Shown one piece after another: positions 7,133-9,787 of a DNA stretch of 9,787 nucleotides. Under the pieces are notes generated by a model. It worked only from the letters and a program-made list of their open reading frames with translations. It did not search any database and was not told where the DNA came from. The stretch's first letter is position 1. Every line of letters starts with the position of its first letter. The stretch comes from JBEGTT01 sp041179245 (GTDB lineage: Bacteria; Pseudomonadota; Gammaproteobacteria; Burkholderiales; Rhodocyclaceae), in the NCBI GenBank assembly GCA_041179245.1, contig JBEGTT010000185.1, forward strand, positions 1 to 9,787. Direction: 5' to 3'. Position numbers and translations under genes: made by a program.

Positions 7133-7519
7133 AATACGGCGCTTCTTCGGCGGACGGCAGCCGTTATGCGGAATTGGGGTTACATCGGTGATTGCTGTGA
7201 TTTTCATACCCAATGCGTTCAACGCACGGACTGAAGATTCACGGCCTGGGCCAGGCCCCTTGATGCGAACTTCCAAATTCTTTACGCCACATTCCTGCGC
7301 AGCTTTACCGGCTGCTTCAGCAGCAACCTGAGCGGCAAAAGGAGTCGATTTACGAGAACCACGGAAACCAGCACCGCCGGAGGTTGCCCAAGAAAGCGCA
7401 TTACCTTGACGATCTGTAATCGTGATAATCGTATTATTGAAAGAAGCGTGAATGTGAGCGATACCTTCCGCCACATTCTTTTTAACTTTCTTACGAACTT
7501 TGGTAGCAGTCTTTGCCAT
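7130..7519 (-). CDS. rpsK: 30S ribosomal protein S11
   Basis: S11 binds 16S rRNA in the platform of the small subunit, near the mRNA exit side of the E site. The 129-residue product matches the family from end to end: a basic N-terminus (KVRKKVKKNV), GIAHIHASFNNTIITITD (19-36), LSWATSGGAGFRGSRKSTPF (42-61), AAQVAAEAAGKAA, IKGPGPGRESSVRAL (86-100), and the basic end HNGCRPPKKRRI. ATG 7519 follows GGGGA about 7 nt upstream. It lies 15 nt after rpsM and 12 nt before rpsD, in the order rpsM-rpsK-rpsD-rpoA-rplQ shared by proteobacterial alpha operons. Nothing unusual is seen. Confidence 0.99.
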   Translation of the reverse strand: MAKTATKVRKKVKKNVAEGIAHIHASFNNTIITITDRQGNALSWATSGGAGFRGSRKSTPFAAQVAAEAAGKAAQECGVKNLEVRIKGPGPGRESSVRALNALGMKITAITDVTPIPHNGCRPPKKRRI

Positions 7520-7534
7520 GTTTAAGTCCCCGAA

Positions 7535-7897
7535 TTATTTCTTGCCTGCGATGGCCTTGCGCGGACCCTTGCGAGTACGTGCATTGGTACGAGTACGCTG
7601 ACCACGACAAGGCAAACCCTTGCGATGGCGCAGACCACGGTAGCAGCCCAAATCCATCAGGCGCTTGATGTTCATCGTAACTTCACGACGCAGATCACCC
7701 TCAACAGTGAACTTGCCTACCTCGTCACGCAAACGATCCATATCAGAATCGTTTAAGTCCTTGATCTTGGTAGTACGGTTAATGCCAGCTGCGTCACAAA
7801 TTTTTTGTGAACGCGTCCGACCAATGCCAAAGATCGCGGTTAATGCGATCTCAGCATGTTGATGGTTTGGAATATTTACCCCAGCGATACGGGCCAT
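7535..7897 (-). CDS. rpsM: 30S ribosomal protein S13
   Basis: S13 sits in the head of the small subunit, contacts the P-site tRNA with its basic tail and bridges to the 50S subunit. The 120-residue product begins MARIAGVNIPNHQHAEIALT and shows FGIGRTRSQKICDAAGI (23-39), a helix-hairpin-helix region, then VEGDLRREVTMNIKRLMDLG (65-84) and the arginine-rich tail RGQRTRTNARTRKGPRKAIA (98-117). ATG 7897 has a GGGGTGA-type ribosome site a few bases upstream. It is the first gene of the E. coli alpha operon. Here it follows rpmJ by 44 nt, a gap that holds a possible terminator hairpin and an AT-rich stretch. That gap is shorter than I would expect for the E. coli-style S4 pseudoknot, and I do not see one. 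Confidence 0.99.
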   Translation of the reverse strand: MARIAGVNIPNHQHAEIALTAIFGIGRTRSQKICDAAGINRTTKIKDLNDSDMDRLRDEVGKFTVEGDLRREVTMNIKRLMDLGCYRGLRHRKGLPCRGQRTRTNARTRKGPRKAIAGKK

Positions 7898-7924
7898 CTA
7901 ATCACCCCAACGTTGCCTATTATT

Positions 7925-7953
7925 AAATAAAAACGCCAGGCTTAGCCTTGACG
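7925..7953 (-). terminator. Terminator-like hairpin overlapping the rpmJ stop (possible attenuator)
   Basis: On the minus strand CGTCAAGGC, the loop TAA (which is the rpmJ stop codon) and GCCTGGCG can pair over 8 bp with one bulged A and one G-U pair. TTTTTATTT follows directly. The stem lies at 7934-7953 and the T-rich run at 7933-7925. Because the stem includes the last rpmJ codons, a terminating ribosome would cover it, so it may act only as a partial terminator between rpmJ and rpsM. It could also be chance structure in an AT-rich spacer. Confidence 0.4.
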
Positions 7954-8055
7954 CTGCTTATGACGCGGATCTTTACAAATGACGCGAACGACACCCTTGC
8001 GACGGATAACCTTGCAATTGCGGCAAATACGCTTCACAGAAGCCAGCACTTTCAT
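7942..8055 (-). CDS. rpmJ: 50S ribosomal protein L36, zinc-type
   Basis: This 37-residue large-subunit protein reads MKVLASVKRICRNCKVI at its start and ends DPRHKQRQG. C11, C14, C27 and H32 form the zinc ribbon of the C+ type L36, which packs against 23S rRNA. The length is standard. ATG 8055 is preceded by GAGGAG at a good distance. The gene lies 71 nt after infA and 44 nt before rpsM. In E. coli this is the last gene of the spc operon, and here too a terminator-like hairpin overlaps its stop codon. C+ L36 proteins are often accompanied elsewhere in the genome by a zinc-free paralogue used under zinc starvation; none is in this window. Confidence 0.97.
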   Translation of the reverse strand: MKVLASVKRICRNCKVIRRKGVVRVICKDPRHKQRQG

Positions 8056-8126
8056 GTATTACTCCTCATCTTCGAGTTCGGAAGGCAGCCGTCCTTCTTC
8101 ACCCGCTTGTTTACGCGTAGAGACTG

Positions 8127-8345
8127 TTACTTGGAACGGAAAACAATCCGTGCCTTCGTTAAATCATACGGTGTCAGTTGCACTGTCACCTTATCTCCTG
8201 GAAGAATACGTATATAGTGCATACGCATTTTTCCAGAAATAAAACCTAGCACCATGTGCCCATTTTCCAACTTCACTTTGAACGTTGCATTTGGAAGGTT
8301 TTCGATTACCTCCCCCTGCATTTCGATCATGTCCTCTTTAGCCAT
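8127..8345 (-). CDS. infA: Translation initiation factor IF-1
   Basis: IF-1 is a single OB-fold protein that binds the 30S A site during initiation with IF-2 and IF-3. The 72-residue product starts MAKEDMIEMQGEVIENLPNA and ends TKARIVFRSK, the full family length. GKMRMHYIRILPGDKVTVQL (about 38-57) is the core strand region; the MRMHYIRI wording is the form I associate with betaproteobacterial IF-1. ATG 8345 is chosen over a TTG two codons upstream because MAKED is the universal N-terminus; AAGG lies 10 nt before it. infA sits 23 nt after secY and before rpmJ, a common order outside enterobacteria. The frame stays open past the TAA up to the rpmJ start, but that is compatible with chance. Confidence 0.98.
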   Translation of the reverse strand: MAKEDMIEMQGEVIENLPNATFKVKLENGHMVLGFISGKMRMHYIRILPGDKVTVQLTPYDLTKARIVFRSK

Positions 8346-8368
8346 GCACAACTAACCTTGAAACACCC

Positions 8369-9691
8369 CTAACGGGCCAAGGGCGAACCTTTAAAGTTAG
8401 CTTTCTTAAGCAAGCTTTCATACTGATGCGACATAGCGTAAGCCTGAACTTGTGACATAAAATCCATAGTTACGACAACGATAATAAGTAAAGAGGTTCC
8501 ACCGAAGTAAAAAGGTACATTCCACTTCAAAATCAAAAACTCAGGGAGTAAGCAAACTATTGTTATATAAGCCGCACCTACAAGCGTCAGGCGCATCAAA
8601 ATTTTATCTATGTATCTTGCCGTTTGTTCGCCTGGCCTTATACCTGGAATAAATGCGCCACTTTTTTTCAGGTTATCTGATGTTTCACGCGAATTAAAAA
8701 CCAATGCCGTATAAAAGAAACAAAAGAAAACAATTGCCGCTGCGTAAATCATTACGTAAATCGGCTGGCCTGGTGACAATGCACCAGCAACGTCTTTAAG
8801 CCACCGCATCGAATCACCTGACCCAAACCAACTAGCAGCAGTAGCTGGAAAGAGAATGATTGAAGAGGCAAAAATCGGAGGAATTACACCAGACATATTC
8901 AACTTAAGCGGCAAGTGCGAACTTTGACCACCATAAACCTTATTACCAACCTGGCGCTTTGCATAGTTAACTAATATTTTTCGTTGCCCACGCTCAACAA
9001 AGACGACAAATGCAGTTACAAGTACCACCAAAATACAAATAACAACAGCCGTTAAGGGGTGCATTGCACCTGTGCGAACAAGCTCAAACAGTCCGCCAAT
9101 TGCATTGGGCAGCCCAGCAGCGATACCCGCGAAGATAATGATCGAAATCCCATTACCCAAACCACGCTCAGTAATTTGCTCACCAAGCCACATTAAAAAC
9201 ATTGTTCCAGTAAGCAGCGTAGTGACTGTGGTTACTCTAAACATAAATCCGGGGTCATTAACTAGGCCTGCTTGACTTTCAAGCGCCACAGCAATACCCA
9301 CAGCTTGAAACAAGGCCAAAACAACTGTGCCGTAACGCGTGTACTGCGTAATTTTACGGCGACCAGCTTCACCTTCCTTTTTCAAGGATTCTAACTGAGG
9401 CACCGCTATCGTCATCAACTGCATGATGATAGACGCGGAAATATAGGGCATGATGCCCAAAGCAAAAATGGTAAAACGAGAGAGGGCGCCACCGGAGAAC
9501 ATGTTAAACATGCCCAAGATACCACCTTGCTGGGAGCGAAAAAGCTCACCCAGTGCAATAGGATCAATCCCTGGAACAGGGATGTGTGCGCCAATGCGAT
9601 ATACAATCAACGCACCCAAAAGGAACAACAGGCGACGCTTTAGGTCGCCGAACTTGTCCACTTTGCCAGAAGCATTAGGATTAGCAGTCAA
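8369..9691 (-). CDS. secY: Protein translocase subunit SecY
   Basis: SecY is the channel-forming subunit of the SecYEG translocon in the inner membrane. The 440-residue product has the expected ten hydrophobic segments: TM1 about 20-38, the plug region about 55-75 (GGILGMFNMFSGGALSRF), TM2 from about 75, and further segments to about 410. Family signatures include FGDLKRRLLF, IMPYISASIIMQL (80-92), LKKEGEAGRRKITQYTRYGT (103-122), LGNGISIIIFAGI (178-190) and, in the cytosolic loop before TM9, GAFIPGIRPGEQTARYID (345-362), where R352 matches the functionally important E. coli R357. The start is a TTG at 9691 with AAAGGGG 6 nt upstream; it leaves 12 residues before KFGDL, as in Neisseria SecY. 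A GTG at codon 11 would be the alternative. It follows rplO by 20 nt, the standard spc order. Confidence 0.98.
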   Translation of the reverse strand: MTANPNASGKVDKFGDLKRRLLFLLGALIVYRIGAHIPVPGIDPIALGELFRSQQGGILGMFNMFSGGALSRFTIFALGIMPYISASIIMQLMTIAVPQLESLKKEGEAGRRKITQYTRYGTVVLALFQAVGIAVALESQAGLVNDPGFMFRVTTVTTLLTGTMFLMWLGEQITERGLGNGISIIIFAGIAAGLPNAIGGLFELVRTGAMHPLTAVVICILVVLVTAFVVFVERGQRKILVNYAKRQVGNKVYGGQSSHLPLKLNMSGVIPPIFASSIILFPATAASWFGSGDSMRWLKDVAGALSPGQPIYVMIYAAAIVFFCFFYTALVFNSRETSDNLKKSGAFIPGIRPGEQTARYIDKILMRLTLVGAAYITIVCLLPEFLILKWNVPFYFGGTSLLIIVVVTMDFMSQVQAYAMSHQYESLLKKANFKGSPLAR

Positions 9692-9697
9692 CTCCCG

Positions 9698-9704
9698 CCC
9701 CTTT
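9698..9704 (-). promoter_or_regulatory. Shine-Dalgarno site that supports the TTG start of secY
   Basis: On the minus strand AAAGGGG lies 6 nt before TTG 9691, in the short spacer between rplO and secY. No ATG lies in frame nearby. The next alternative, a GTG ten codons inside the gene, has no comparable site. Confidence 0.6.
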
Positions 9705-9711
9705 GCTTTAC

Positions 9712-9787
9712 TTATTCTGCGACTGAGCCGCCAGCTGCTTGAATTGCAGCTAACGCACCCTTGGTTGCCAAAACGCCCTTCAAATTA
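9712..9787 (-). CDS. rplO: 50S ribosomal protein L15, C-terminal end only
   Basis: Only the last 24 codons and the TAA stop are inside the window; the gene runs off the right edge. The visible end reads NLKGVLATKGALAAIQAAGG and then SVAE, the typical L15 C-terminus, where the KGALAAIEAAGG-like helix is conserved. L15 is a 23S rRNA-binding protein needed late in 50S assembly. Its position 20 nt before secY is the normal spc-operon order, and this supports the call despite the short fragment. Confidence 0.9.
   Translation of the reverse strand, partial: NLKGVLATKGALAAIQAAGGSVAE

Noticed and set aside
8052..8126. In-frame open extension of infA beyond its TAA, 24 codons ending in a TGA that overlaps the rpmJ ATG; it also contains a GTG-started 16-codon ORF.
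   Set aside because: About a third of random 24-codon stretches lack a stop. IF-1 is already full length, and the GTG has no convincing ribosome site.

Overview
The window is a stretch of bacterial core chromosome, most likely from a betaproteobacterium; I cannot name the genus. Three things point there. infA lies inside the ribosomal cluster between secY and rpmJ, whereas in E. coli it is elsewhere. IF1 carries the MRMHYIRI segment I associate with betaproteobacterial IF1. RpoA, S13, S11 and SecY are all of proteobacterial type. GC content looks close to half by eye.

Right part (about 5000-9787, minus strand): the distal end of the S10-spc-alpha ribosomal supercluster. In transcription order it holds the rplO 3' end, secY, infA, rpmJ, rpsM, rpsK, rpsD, rpoA and rplQ. 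Gaps are 12 to 71 nt and most genes have recognisable Shine-Dalgarno sites. A strong intrinsic terminator follows rplQ. A weaker terminator-like hairpin overlaps the rpmJ stop codon, exactly where E. coli separates its spc and alpha operons. The products are ribosomal proteins, an initiation factor, the RNA polymerase alpha subunit and the core of the Sec translocon.

Middle (2321-4925, minus strand): rarA (AAA+ replication-fork maintenance ATPase) and serS (seryl-tRNA synthetase), 13 nt apart and probably co-transcribed. rarA begins just after the rplQ terminator, probably at a TTG codon.

Left part (1-2308, plus strand): the C-terminal nucleotide-binding domain of an Atm1/HMT1-like ABC exporter, cut by the window edge, and then a three-domain signalling protein (receiver, PAS, SpoIIE-type PP2C phosphatase). 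The signalling gene converges on serS with only 12 nt between the stop codons.

I see no mobile element, CRISPR array, tRNA, rRNA or phage gene, and no gene-free stretch over 300 nt. Most of the window is ordinary housekeeping DNA. The points most worth a second look are a proline in place of the Q-loop glutamine of the ABC transporter, the receiver-PAS-PP2C protein with no visible partner, and the hairpin between rpmJ and rpsM.
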